A DNA stretch of 64,000 nt from Paraburkholderia sediminicola (lineage in GTDB: Bacteria > Pseudomonadota > Gammaproteobacteria > Burkholderiales > Burkholderiaceae): positions 1 through 64,000 of the forward strand of contig NZ_CADIKC010000012.1 of NCBI RefSeq assembly GCF_902859805.1, given 5' to 3'. A program made the translations under genes and the position numbers. A model generated the notes under the pieces. The model saw nothing but the letters and a program-made list of their open reading frames with translations, was not told where the DNA came from and made no database searches. This document shows, in pieces, positions 26,312 through 34,760 of the stretch (within the stretch, counting starts at the first letter, position 1; every line of letters begins with the position of its first letter).

Positions 26312-27739
26312 ATGTCGCACGCCATTACTCGAGGCCTGGCGATGGCCATTGCCACGGCCCCATTTCTTATCGCCTGCGGCGGTGGCAAGGCCGACAATCC
26401 CGGCACGATCAGCGCACCGCAATGCTCGGGCTCGAGCTGCGGCGTGCAAGGTCCGCCGACTTCGAACGCTGGTACGACCGCGTTATGTCCGGCCACTGCT
26501 GACATCGTGAAGACCACGTTCCTGGGTGGCGCGGGTAGCGGCGAGGTGGTGCAGGTGAACATCGATGCGACGGCGATGACGTACACGCTGAAGTGGCTCG
26601 AGTCGCCGATTCCGTTGCGCACGGGTCAAGTCACACCGACACGCGCGGGTACGCAGATCAAGGGCGCGGTGATCCACCCGCCGACCGGCGCACTGCCGAC
26701 CGCTGAACAGACGCGCTGCGCTTTCATCCTCGGCGCGGGTACTGGCACCGGCGTCGGCGATGGTCAGCCCTATACGACACCCGATTTCACCAACAACCCC
26801 AATCCGCCGATGATCCTCGTCGGCCTGGGCGTGGCCGGCGGCGGAATCCCTGGCGCGAACGTCGAGTACGACGGCCTGACTATTGCCCCGCTGCCCGGCC
26901 TGGAAAACATCGGCGCCGTTCCCGCACGGCATTTCGATTTCTATCCGTTCCTCGGTTTTGCTGCCACGACGACGGACATCACGAAGTTGCCCGGCACCTA
27001 CAACGGCCTTCTCTACCATCTCGTGCCGTCGGGCTCTTATGCGGCAACGGCCACCAACACAGTTGAGACTTTCGACGCGAGCGGCAACTGCACCGGCTCC
27101 AATGCGGCCAACGCAGCGTTTCATCCGAGTGCAAGTGGCTGCCTGACGACTGGTACTGCCTGGACCCTCAACAGCAGCGGGTACTTCGACAGTCAAAACA
27201 CGCCGCAGATCGGGACTCAACTGACGCTGCCAACTGCGACTAGCGGTTCCGTCGCTCCCGCGCACATGATCCTCGGCCAGATCAACGGCGCAACGGTGCC
27301 GCTCGTTGTCCGCACGGGTCTCGTGAATCTCGGCACGGCGCCGCTGCATCTCGATGCCAAGGTCGACGACGAATCCGGCATCGCCATGCTCGCCGCAGCC
27401 ACGCCGCTCGCATCCGGCGGTTTCAACGGCGGCTACGTCGGCGCGGATTCGAACTTCAAGTCCACCGCGACGTTGATTCAGGGTGGCGTGGGCACCTTCA
27501 TCAATCCGTCGACTTCCGCAGCAGAAGACGGCTTCGGCCTGGGCTACGGTCTGCCGAGCCCCGGATTGGTCGGCGTCCAGCAGGCAAACGGGCAAACCGG
27601 CCTCGCGATCGCCTCTGGTGGACTGTACGCAATCGAGATTCAAGGCACGGTGAACGGCGGCGTAGCGCCGACATCGCAACTCAGCAGCACTGCCTCCAGC
27701 GCCCCCTACTTCGGCATCGGAGCCCAAATCAGCAAGTAA
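26312..27739 (+). CDS. DUF2957 lipoprotein (first paralogue)
   Basis: A 475-residue predicted lipoprotein: signal MSHAITRGLAMAIATAPFLIAC with lipobox cysteine C22 and a Gly-rich linker. The body is Gly/Thr/Ala-rich without recognised catalytic motifs. It is clearly related to the next gene: both share VKTTF.../VFTGGG-like starts, ESPIP followed by VTPTRAG/VAPTRAG, VGLGVAGGGIPGA/VGEGVAGGTIPGA, DDESGI and a C-terminal PYF.IGA. I recall the family as DUF2957, mostly from Burkholderia. Function unknown. Strong ribosome site (GGAAGGGAGA). Confidence 0.8.
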   Translation: MSHAITRGLAMAIATAPFLIACGGGKADNPGTISAPQCSGSSCGVQGPPTSNAGTTALCPATADIVKTTFLGGAGSGEVVQVNIDATAMTYTLKWLESPIPLRTGQVTPTRAGTQIKGAVIHPPTGALPTAEQTRCAFILGAGTGTGVGDGQPYTTPDFTNNPNPPMILVGLGVAGGGIPGANVEYDGLTIAPLPGLENIGAVPARHFDFYPFLGFAATTTDITKLPGTYNGLLYHLVPSGSYAATATNTVETFDASGNCTGSNAANAAFHPSASGCLTTGTAWTLNSSGYFDSQNTPQIGTQLTLPTATSGSVAPAHMILGQINGATVPLVVRTGLVNLGTAPLHLDAKVDDESGIAMLAAATPLASGGFNGGYVGADSNFKSTATLIQGGVGTFINPSTSAAEDGFGLGYGLPSPGLVGVQQANGQTGLAIASGGLYAIEIQGTVNGGVAPTSQLSSTASSAPYFGIGAQISK

Positions 27740-27839
27740 CGAACGAAGGACCGGTAGTTCGCAACACGAGGCATAAATAGAGCAATAGGTGGCTGGACTG
27801 GGAGCCGGCCACACACAACGAGAAAATTCTGGAGGCGGT

Positions 27840-29090
27840 ATGAAATGGAGAATCCTTTCGGTGCTCGCTCTTGCAGCACCGTTGCTGGGGGCGTGCAGTG
27901 GTGGCGGCGGCGGTAATGGAGACGGACCGGTGACGGAAGTTCGTCTGTGTCCTTCTTCGCTCGATTACGGCACGGTGTTCACGGGCGGCGGCGGTGACGG
28001 CGAACTGGTCAAGCTGCAGATGGACACGACCAAGATGACCTGGCAGATCAGCTACATCGAGTCGCCGATTCCAGCGACCACCGGCACGGTCGCACCGACG
28101 CGCGCCGGCCAGACGGCAAGCGGCACGCTGACCCAGGAAACCCTGCTGCCGACGCAGAAGCTCAACCAGTGCGCCTTCCGCCTGAACGGCGCCAGTCTCG
28201 ACCCGAATCGTCCGGCGCGTATTTTCGTTGGCGAAGGCGTGGCAGGCGGCACGATCCCGGGCGCGGAGATTTCGTTCGGTGGGATTCTCGGCGTAGGCGC
28301 GGTACCCGACACTACGTTCCCGTACTACCCGTTCATCGGTTTCTCGTCGATTGAAACGAACCTTGCGAACGTGGTCGGCACGTACAACCAGCTCGGCTAT
28401 CACCAGGTTCCGTCGCAGAACTTCGCGCCGGTCGCGGTCGATACGAAGATCACGATCAATGCGGACGGCACGTGGACCGAGTGCGACAACTCCGGTGTCA
28501 ACGCGGGCCCGTGCCAGCAACCGGGTACGAACTTCGTGCAGTCGTCGGACGGCAGCGGCGCGTTCGAAACCGACAAGTTCCTGGGCCAGGCCAAACCGAC
28601 GCTCGCCACCACGCCGAAGGCGCGCGGCTACATGATCGTCGGCAAGCTGCGCAACCAGGTGGTACCGATCCTGGTGCGCACCGGCGCGGCGAACTCGTCG
28701 GTGACGACGCCGGTGAATGGCGAACTCGGTCCGTACGCAGACGACGAATCGGGTATCTCGATTCTGTCGCCGCAAACGTCGGTCGCGGTGAACTCGCAAA
28801 ACGGTGAGTACATCGGTGTGGATAGCCAGTTCGACTATCGCACCACCGCGCTCGAAGGCACCGAGGCCACGCTGCTCGATCCGTTCAATGCATCGCAGGC
28901 ATCGCTTGCGACGGCGCTGAACCTGGCCTTCACGCAGACCGTGCCGGGCGTCGTGACGACGACGCAGGTGGGCGCCTCGACGGGCACCACGCCGACCGGA
29001 AAGATGATCTTCACGGGTGGCGTGTTCGGCTACCTCGATCTGACCAACGCGGCCTCGCCGTACTTCACGATCGGCGCCTTCGTCCAGTAA
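27840..29090 (+). CDS. DUF2957 lipoprotein (second paralogue)
   Basis: A 416-residue lipoprotein; lipobox LLGAC with C19 followed by a Gly run. Start at MKWRILSVLALAAP after TGGAGGCGGT; the frame is open 17 codons further up. Shares the domain plan of the preceding gene but lacks several inserted stretches. Situated between the first paralogue and the OmpW-like barrel, so the three are likely co-transcribed and act at the outer membrane. Confidence 0.82.
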   Translation: MKWRILSVLALAAPLLGACSGGGGGNGDGPVTEVRLCPSSLDYGTVFTGGGGDGELVKLQMDTTKMTWQISYIESPIPATTGTVAPTRAGQTASGTLTQETLLPTQKLNQCAFRLNGASLDPNRPARIFVGEGVAGGTIPGAEISFGGILGVGAVPDTTFPYYPFIGFSSIETNLANVVGTYNQLGYHQVPSQNFAPVAVDTKITINADGTWTECDNSGVNAGPCQQPGTNFVQSSDGSGAFETDKFLGQAKPTLATTPKARGYMIVGKLRNQVVPILVRTGAANSSVTTPVNGELGPYADDESGISILSPQTSVAVNSQNGEYIGVDSQFDYRTTALEGTEATLLDPFNASQASLATALNLAFTQTVPGVVTTTQVGASTGTTPTGKMIFTGGVFGYLDLTNAASPYFTIGAFVQ

Positions 29091-29262
29091 TGGACGCAGC
29101 ACGCGCCGCCGGCACGCAGCGAGGCGTTCGCGTCCCGGCTGCTGCGCACAGTAATAGCGCGGCAGCCGGCGTCCATCCAGTATCCAGCGCACCGGTTGGG
29201 CCGCCAGGCCGCCGTCGCTCGCCGCGCGCGACGAACGCAACGCGCGCCTCAGGAGGAACAAC

Positions 29263-30087
29263 ATGAAAAAAATCTATTTCGCGCTACTGGCCATCTGCCT
29301 GTCGGCCAGTGCGCACGCGCAACACGCAGGCGACAACGTCGCCGTGCTCGGCTGGTTCCACGTCATGCCACAGGATTCGAGCACGCCGCTGACCACGAAC
29401 GTCGCCCCGACGCCGATCAATACGCCGCTGCGTCTGCCGAGCTCGTTTACGTCCGCCGGCACGGGACTGTCGACCAGTAGCGCCAATACCGTCGGCCTTG
29501 TGTTCAGCCACTACCTCACCGATCACATCGCCGTGTCGACAGTGGCAGGCGTACCGCCGGTTTTCAAGCTCTACGGGCACGGCACCGTCAAGCCGCCGGG
29601 ACCGGCAGGCGCACTCGGTCAGCAGGATCTGGGCGATCCGCAGGCCAATCCGATCGTGAAGAGTGTGCGCCAGTGGAGCCCGGCGCTGCTGTTCCAGTAC
29701 TACTTCAATGCGCCGGAGGCCCATTTCAGGCCGTTCGTGGGTATCGGCGTGTCGTATAACTGGTTCTCCGACGTTCAGCTGAGCCCGAACTTCGTGACCG
29801 CGACGCAGAACAATCTCGGCTCGGTGCTGGCAGCCGGCGCGGGCAAGCCCGGACAGACGCAGGTATCGGCAAAGGCGTCCTCGTCCTGGCAGCCGGTGTT
29901 CAATGCGGGGCTCTCGTACAACATCACCGACCACTGGGGTCTCGTGGCATCGGTCACGTACATTCCGCTGAAGACCACTTCGTCGGTCATCATCAAGGCG
30001 GCGGACGGCACGGAATTGGGTGTCTCGAAGGCGGAACTGAAAGCCGATCCGATCATTTCGTTCCTGGCCGTCTCCTACAAGTTCTGA
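29263..30087 (+). CDS. OmpW-family outer membrane protein
   Basis: A 274-residue protein with a clear signal peptide (MKKIYFALLAICLSASAHA) and alternating beta-strand pattern ending in Phe (FLAVSYKF), as in outer membrane barrels. FRPFVGIGVSYNWFSD and ITDHWGLVASVTYIPL match OmpW strands. OmpW barrels are small hydrophobic-substrate channels. It is longer than E. coli OmpW because of loops at residues 45-75 and 100-125. AGGAGGAACAAC before the ATG is a very strong ribosome site. Third gene of the DUF2957 set. Confidence 0.88.
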   Translation: MKKIYFALLAICLSASAHAQHAGDNVAVLGWFHVMPQDSSTPLTTNVAPTPINTPLRLPSSFTSAGTGLSTSSANTVGLVFSHYLTDHIAVSTVAGVPPVFKLYGHGTVKPPGPAGALGQQDLGDPQANPIVKSVRQWSPALLFQYYFNAPEAHFRPFVGIGVSYNWFSDVQLSPNFVTATQNNLGSVLAAGAGKPGQTQVSAKASSSWQPVFNAGLSYNITDHWGLVASVTYIPLKTTSSVIIKAADGTELGVSKAELKADPIISFLAVSYKF

Positions 30088-30102
30088 GCTCGGCGCAGAT
30101 AC

Positions 30103-30150
30103 GACAAAGCCGGCGGCCCCGCGGAGGGGTCAGCCGGCTTTGTCTTTTCT
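30103..30150 (+). terminator. terminator after the ompW-like gene
   Basis: Stem GACAAAGCCGGC (30103-30114) / GCCGGCTTTGTC (30133-30144), with a second inner stem GGCCCC/GGGGTC, then TTTTCT. Confidence 0.88.
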
Positions 30151-30171
30151 GGAGATCGCTGGAAATTCTGG

Positions 30172-30203
30172 GCAAAAAAAAAGCCCGCCTAAGCCGGCGG
30201 GCT
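30172..30203 (-). terminator. terminator for the LysE gene (minus strand)
   Basis: AGCCCGCC / GGCGGGCT stem (30182-30203); the nine A's at 30174-30182 become a U-tract on the minus strand. It lies about 170 bases after the LysE-type stop codon. Confidence 0.75.
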
Positions 30204-30375
30204 GAATCCATATCAGAGGAGACATGGAGGAGACAAGACAAACTATAGCAAATGATTTGGTGCGTCGCAACATACAAATTAGGGTTGACCCTCGGCGTTG
30301 TATAGGTGCAACAATCCTTACAGCGCTTGGCGCGCGAGCGGCGTTGAATGCCGCGCACCTGCCGTGGTCGCTCGC

Positions 30376-31011
30376 CTAATGCCGCACCAGCGCCATCATC
30401 GCGCCGAAGCCGACAAACACGCCACCCGTCAGACGATTGAACATCCTTGCAACGCTGCGGCTCTTCAGTCTGGCCCCAATCCGCGTGCCAAAACCGGCGT
30501 ACACCAGGTACCAGCTCACCTCGATCACCGCGAAAGTTGCGACCAGCACACCGAACTGCGGCAACTTGGGCTGCGCAGCGTCAATGAATTGCGGCAGCAG
30601 CGCGGCGGCGAACAGGATGGCTTTCGGGTTGCTGCTCGCCACGAGGAAGCCGTTGCGAAACAGCGCGAGGCGCGAACGCGCGGGTTTGGCGGAAAGTTCG
30701 TCGACCACGCCGGCAGCGCCTTCGTCAGCCGGCGCCCGCCACGCCTTGATGCCCAGATAGACGAGGTAGGCCGCACCGATCATCCGCAGTGCGTTGAACA
30801 TTGTCGGCCACGCCGCGAGAAAGACACCGAGGCCCGCCGCCGACACCGCCAGCATCAGCACCAGCGCCGACAGGCAGCCAGCCATGGTCGCGCTGGAACG
30901 GCGCAGCCCATGCTGGGCGCCGTGCGTCATCACAAGCAGCATGTTCGGACCGGGGATGGCGGAGACGACGAAAACAGTGGCGGCGAATAGCCACCAAGTA
31001 TGCAGACTCAT
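30376..31011 (-). CDS. LysE-family exporter
   Basis: A 211-residue inner membrane protein with about six hydrophobic segments. The N-terminal family signature VSAIPGPNMLLVMTHGAQHG and the mid-protein FRNGFLVASSNPKAILFAAALLPQF identify the LysE/RhtB translocator family, which exports amino acids or related metabolites. Substrate not determinable. Confidence 0.92.
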   Translation of the reverse strand: MSLHTWWLFAATVFVVSAIPGPNMLLVMTHGAQHGLRRSSATMAGCLSALVLMLAVSAAGLGVFLAAWPTMFNALRMIGAAYLVYLGIKAWRAPADEGAAGVVDELSAKPARSRLALFRNGFLVASSNPKAILFAAALLPQFIDAAQPKLPQFGVLVATFAVIEVSWYLVYAGFGTRIGARLKSRSVARMFNRLTGGVFVGFGAMMALVRH

Positions 31012-31169
31012 TGGGATCGAGGCGAATAGGAATCGGACGGCTATTATGCCCGTCCGTGCGAATCCGCGACGAAGCGCGCTCGGCCCAGCCGCCGAGCGGC
31101 CGAGGCCAGGCTTCGGTTCCGCTACGAAAGCCGGAGCGCGCCGTCAAGCGCACGCCCGCAAGTACCCGC

Positions 31170-32039
31170 TCAGCGCCCTGCCCGCCGTGCCGCCACCTGG
31201 CCCAGCACCGCGAAGTCCTTCTCTCCGTCGCCATGCGCTACCGCTTCGATCAGGCTGTCACGCACGACACTCGCAATCGGCAGCGGCGTGTTGACCGCGT
31301 CCGCGGCCGCCAGCGCAAGGCGCAGGTCCTTCAGTCCGAGGCGCGCCTTGAACAGCGCCGGCTCGAAACGCTGCTCCGCAATCAACTTGCCGTAGCCCGA
31401 ATAGACCGGTCCCGGGAACAGGCCGCTCGTGATCACGTCGAGGAAATCCTGCATCGCGAGGCCGTGGCCGGTTACGAGCGTGGCCGCCTCGCCGAGCGTC
31501 TCAACAGCCGCGCCCAGCATGAAGTTAGCCGCAAGTTTCATCACGTTCGCCTGTTGCGGCAGCGAACCGATGCGCCAGGTTTTCTGGCCGATGGCGTCGA
31601 AAATCGGCTGCACGCGGTCGATCGACTCGGCCGGGCCGCCAGCCACGATCGTCAGCTTGCCCGCCGCCGCGACGTCGGGCCGCCCCATCACCGGTGCCGC
31701 GACGTAATGGACGCCGCGCGACGCGTGCGCCGTCGCCAGTTCCTCGGCCAGTGCCACCGAGATCGTCGCCATGTTCACGTGGATCAGCCCGCGCGGGGCG
31801 TGTTCCAGCAGCGACGCGGTGATGACTTCGCGCAGCGCGGCATCGTCGGCGAGCATCGAGAACACGGCGTCGCCCGCAAACGCTTCAGCCGGCGTCGCGA
31901 CGATCCGCGCACCTGCGTCGGCGAGCGGTTGCGCGCGTTCCGGCGAGCGGTTCCACACGCGCACCTGATGCCCAGCTTTCAAAATGTTTGCAACCATCGC
32001 GGCGCCCATCTCGCCGAGACCGATAAAACCGATGTCCAT
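31170..32039 (-). CDS. NAD(P)-dependent beta-hydroxyacid dehydrogenase
   Basis: A 289-residue enzyme of the 3-hydroxyisobutyrate/tartronate semialdehyde reductase group. N-terminal Rossmann motif IGFIGLGEMGAAMVANILKAGH, substrate-binding block HYVAAPVMGRPDVAAAGKLTI, and the catalytic lysine in NVMKLAANFMLG. The exact substrate cannot be told. Divergent from the Mut7-C gene. Confidence 0.9.
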   Translation of the reverse strand: MDIGFIGLGEMGAAMVANILKAGHQVRVWNRSPERAQPLADAGARIVATPAEAFAGDAVFSMLADDAALREVITASLLEHAPRGLIHVNMATISVALAEELATAHASRGVHYVAAPVMGRPDVAAAGKLTIVAGGPAESIDRVQPIFDAIGQKTWRIGSLPQQANVMKLAANFMLGAAVETLGEAATLVTGHGLAMQDFLDVITSGLFPGPVYSGYGKLIAEQRFEPALFKARLGLKDLRLALAAADAVNTPLPIASVVRDSLIEAVAHGDGEKDFAVLGQVAARRAGR

Positions 32040-32133
32040 CTGTCGCTCCGTCTTCTAAAGAACTGGAAGTAAAGCACACCCATGCGACAAGTGCAGGACA
32101 GCGCGCAATTAAACCCGGTGCGATACTGCTGTC

Positions 32134-32904
32134 ATGGTCACCGCGACATTCCGCTTCTATGAGGAGCTGAACGATTTTCTCGCCCGGCCCCTGCGCCGGC
32201 GCACGTTCAGTTGCGCCTGCGCGCGCGGCGCGACCGCGAAACATATGATCGAAGTGCTCGGCGTGCCGCATACCGAGGTCGAACTGATTCTGGTGAACGG
32301 TGAGTCGGTCGGTTTCAATCATCCACTCGCCGACGGCGATCGCATCGCCGTTTATCCGAAGTTTGAAGCGCTCGACATCCAGCCGCTATTGCGCGTGCGC
32401 GAACATCCGCTGCGCGTGGTGCGCTTCATTGCCGATGCGCATCTGGGCGGTCTCGCCCCGCTGCTGCGGCTCGCCGGCTTCGACACGCTGTACGACAACC
32501 ACTATCCCGACGCCGATATCGAAGCGCTTGCCGCAGCACAACAGCGCATCGTCCTGACGCGCGATCGGGAGCTATTAAAACGCCGCGCCATCACGCATGG
32601 CTGCTATGTACGCACGCTGCGGCCGCGTGAACAATTGCGTGAAGTGTTTGAACGGCTCGATCTGGCCGGCAGCGCGCAGCCGTTCCGTTTGTGCCTGATG
32701 TGCAATGCGCCGCTGCGGCGTATCGCCAAAGATGAAGTCGGCGATCGGGCGCCAGATGGCGTGCTGGAACGGCATAACCAGTTCGTCACCTGCGACGTAT
32801 GCCGGCGCGTGTTCTGGGAGGGCACGCACTGGCAACGCATGCGGGCGCTGATGGACAGCGTGGCCGGCGCGCCGGAGCGGCCCGATCTGAACGCCGCTCC
32901 ATGA
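32134..32904 (+). CDS. Mut7-C RNase-like protein with ubiquitin-like domain
   Basis: A 256-residue two-domain protein. Residues 1-80 look like the ubiquitin/ThiS-like Mut7-C domain (FRFYEELNDFL, ...LADGDRIAVYPKFEAL). Residues 93-240 are a PIN-like Mut7-C RNase domain: D101 (RFIADAHLGGLAPLLR), D144 (VLTRDRELLKRR), and a zinc ribbon C187/C190 with C220/C223. Named after the C terminus of the C. elegans exonuclease Mut-7; the bacterial role is not established. No antitoxin-like partner is adjacent; the next gene is a small basic protein about 125 bases away. Confidence 0.87.
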   Translation: MVTATFRFYEELNDFLARPLRRRTFSCACARGATAKHMIEVLGVPHTEVELILVNGESVGFNHPLADGDRIAVYPKFEALDIQPLLRVREHPLRVVRFIADAHLGGLAPLLRLAGFDTLYDNHYPDADIEALAAAQQRIVLTRDRELLKRRAITHGCYVRTLRPREQLREVFERLDLAGSAQPFRLCLMCNAPLRRIAKDEVGDRAPDGVLERHNQFVTCDVCRRVFWEGTHWQRMRALMDSVAGAPERPDLNAAP

Positions 32905-33028
32905 GCTCAGACTCCACAACGCCTGAACACCGCGCCAACGCCGCTCGGGTGCGGAATCGGCGCCGCTCGCTCGGCGCGCGGCGCGATGCGTACAATGCGG
33001 GATTACTTATCTGGCAGAGGCCTTCCGT

Positions 33029-33307
33029 ATGGCGATGAAAAAGACCGACCTTGAAAAGAACAAGGCACTCAAGCTGAACAACGCAATGAAACTGTCGACC
33101 GCCGACCGCTTCGGCAAAGCCGCTGCCGCCGAGCCGAAGCTCGACCGCCGCGAACAGCGCAAGCTGGATCAGGCACAAGGCCTCGTCGCGTTCGCCTGCA
33201 AGCTGAATGGCGACCTGGTCACAGAACTGAAAGAGCGCGCCGCCACGCATCCAGAAGGCATGAGCGGGCTGCTGAACGAGGTCATCAAGCGCGGCCTCGC
33301 TGGCTAA
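33029..33307 (+). CDS. small basic conserved-looking protein
   Basis: A 92-residue cytoplasmic protein starting MAMKKTDLEKNKALKLNN, Lys/Ala-rich, with predicted helices and a C-terminal MSGLLNEVIKRGLAG that resembles the second helix of small DNA-binding (ribbon-helix-helix-like) proteins. I do not recognise the family. Followed directly by a strong terminator, which supports it as a real gene. Confidence 0.65.
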   Translation: MAMKKTDLEKNKALKLNNAMKLSTADRFGKAAAAEPKLDRREQRKLDQAQGLVAFACKLNGDLVTELKERAATHPEGMSGLLNEVIKRGLAG

Positions 33308-33334
33308 ACGCCGCGCAAAACCGCCGTCCAATAC

Positions 33335-33367
33335 AAAAAGGCCAGAGCAGAAGCTCTGGCCTTTTTG
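33335..33367 (+). terminator. terminator after the small basic gene
   Basis: Perfect stem AAAAAGGCCAGAGC / GCTCTGGCCTTTTT around AGAA. Confidence 0.93.
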
Positions 33368-33461
33368 CTGGCGACATTTAACCGGCACTGCGCAGCACTC
33401 GCCGGCAAGCGGCGCGAACAGGAGAACCGGCAGGGTTCGCCCGACTAAACCAAGCGTGAGC

Positions 33462-33674
33462 TTAGTTTGCCGCGCCCTTGTCGTTCGTGCCGGCTGCCGA
33501 AGCTGCTGCCGAAACCGGAGCGCGCTTGCCGTGCGTCTTCAGCTTCTTGATGTGGTGCTTCTTCGGCGCGCTAGCTGCAGCGGCCGGCGCTGCTGCGTCC
33601 GATGCCTGTGCGAAAGCTTGAACGGAGACCAGCGCGATCGATGCGGCTGCGAGCGAGACGATGAATTTTTTCAT
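33462..33674 (-). CDS. small exported Ala/Lys-rich protein
   Basis: A 70-residue protein with a textbook signal peptide (MKKFIVSLAAASIALVSVQAFA) and a mature part of only about 48 residues, rich in Ala and Lys/His (APKKHHIKKLKTHGKR). Start at 33674 has GGGGAAC before it; the frame extends 11 codons further. Possibly a periplasmic basic peptide; family not recognised. Confidence 0.72.
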   Translation of the reverse strand: MKKFIVSLAAASIALVSVQAFAQASDAAAPAAAASAPKKHHIKKLKTHGKRAPVSAAASAAGTNDKGAAN

Positions 33675-33900
33675 GTGTTGTTCCCCAAACCTGGACGACT
33701 GAGTCAATGTGAATGAAATAGCAGAACGGTGAAGCAGACAAGGCTTAAGGTGCCTTACCGCTCCCCGCGGGAGAGTATTACGCAGCGTAGGCGGTTTGTC
33801 ATGCGCAAAACTCGATATGTATTTTCCGCGAGACAGCTTGCTTTCGATATGCTTTCACTCATTAAGCATGCCGTATTAGGGAGATTACCTAGACGTGTTT

Positions 33901-34653
33901 CTAGACCAGATTCCGCAGCAAACTGGCGGTCTCCTGAAGGGTCGGCAGCACCCGATGCAGCGCGGCATTCGCCGACTCCTGACCAATCGGCATGCTCACG
34001 CTGATCGCCGCCACAACCGAGCCATGCCGGTCGCGCAACGGCACCGCAACGCCGCGCATGCCCAACTCCAGTTGTTGATCGGTGATGACATAGCCATCGC
34101 GGCGGATTTCGCCCAGCACTTCGCGCAAGCGCTCCGTGGTCGAATACGTATGCGGCGTGAACACCTTGATCGGATAGGACGCCAGCCACTGTTCGATACT
34201 TTCCGGCGGCTGGAAGGCCAGCAGGATCAAACCCGCCGACGAGAGCGGCGCACTCGCCCGCGAGCCGAGCACGAAGCCGACCGCCATCGCCCGGTTCACG
34301 CCGTTGCGCGCAACGTAGACCACGTCGTGCTCGTCGAGAATCGCGACCAGCGCGGTTTCCTGCACCGTCGCGGTGATGCGCTGAAGAAACGGCTGCACGG
34401 TGCGCGGCAAGCGCGCTGAATCCAGATACGACTGGCCGAGCCGCAACACGCGCGGCGCGAGCCAGAACAGCTTGCCGTCGGTATCCACGTAGCCCAGTTC
34501 GCGCAGCGTCAACAGATAGCGGCGCGCCGCCGTGCGCGAGAGTCCGGCGCGGGCGGCCACCATGGTCGGTGTCATGCGCGCGTGCTCTTCGTCGAATGCT
34601 TCGATGATCGCCAGTGCCTTCGCGGCGCCGGCGATCCAGTCTTTCTCGTCCAT
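33901..34653 (-). CDS. IclR-family transcriptional regulator
   Basis: A 250-residue regulator: winged helix-turn-helix at about 10-65 (TMVAARAGLSRTAARRYLLTL, LGYV) and C-terminal effector domain (ETALVAILDEHDVVYVARN, PLSSAGLILLAF, GMRGVAVPLRD). It resembles the PcaR/PobR/PcaU branch, which senses aromatic acids, but no aromatic genes are adjacent. It lies upstream of the extended SDR gene on the other side of a 107-base gap, both minus strand. Confidence 0.92.
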   Translation of the reverse strand: MDEKDWIAGAAKALAIIEAFDEEHARMTPTMVAARAGLSRTAARRYLLTLRELGYVDTDGKLFWLAPRVLRLGQSYLDSARLPRTVQPFLQRITATVQETALVAILDEHDVVYVARNGVNRAMAVGFVLGSRASAPLSSAGLILLAFQPPESIEQWLASYPIKVFTPHTYSTTERLREVLGEIRRDGYVITDQQLELGMRGVAVPLRDRHGSVVAAISVSMPIGQESANAALHRVLPTLQETASLLRNLV

Positions 34654-34760
34654 TGCGTCTGCCTGAAAGTCGGCCTGCCCGGCTGATCAGTGATAGTTTG
34701 AGCCGTCCGGCCGTTGCGCGATTATCGCGCGACTCGCTCGTCGTGCGACCGGCTGAAGTT

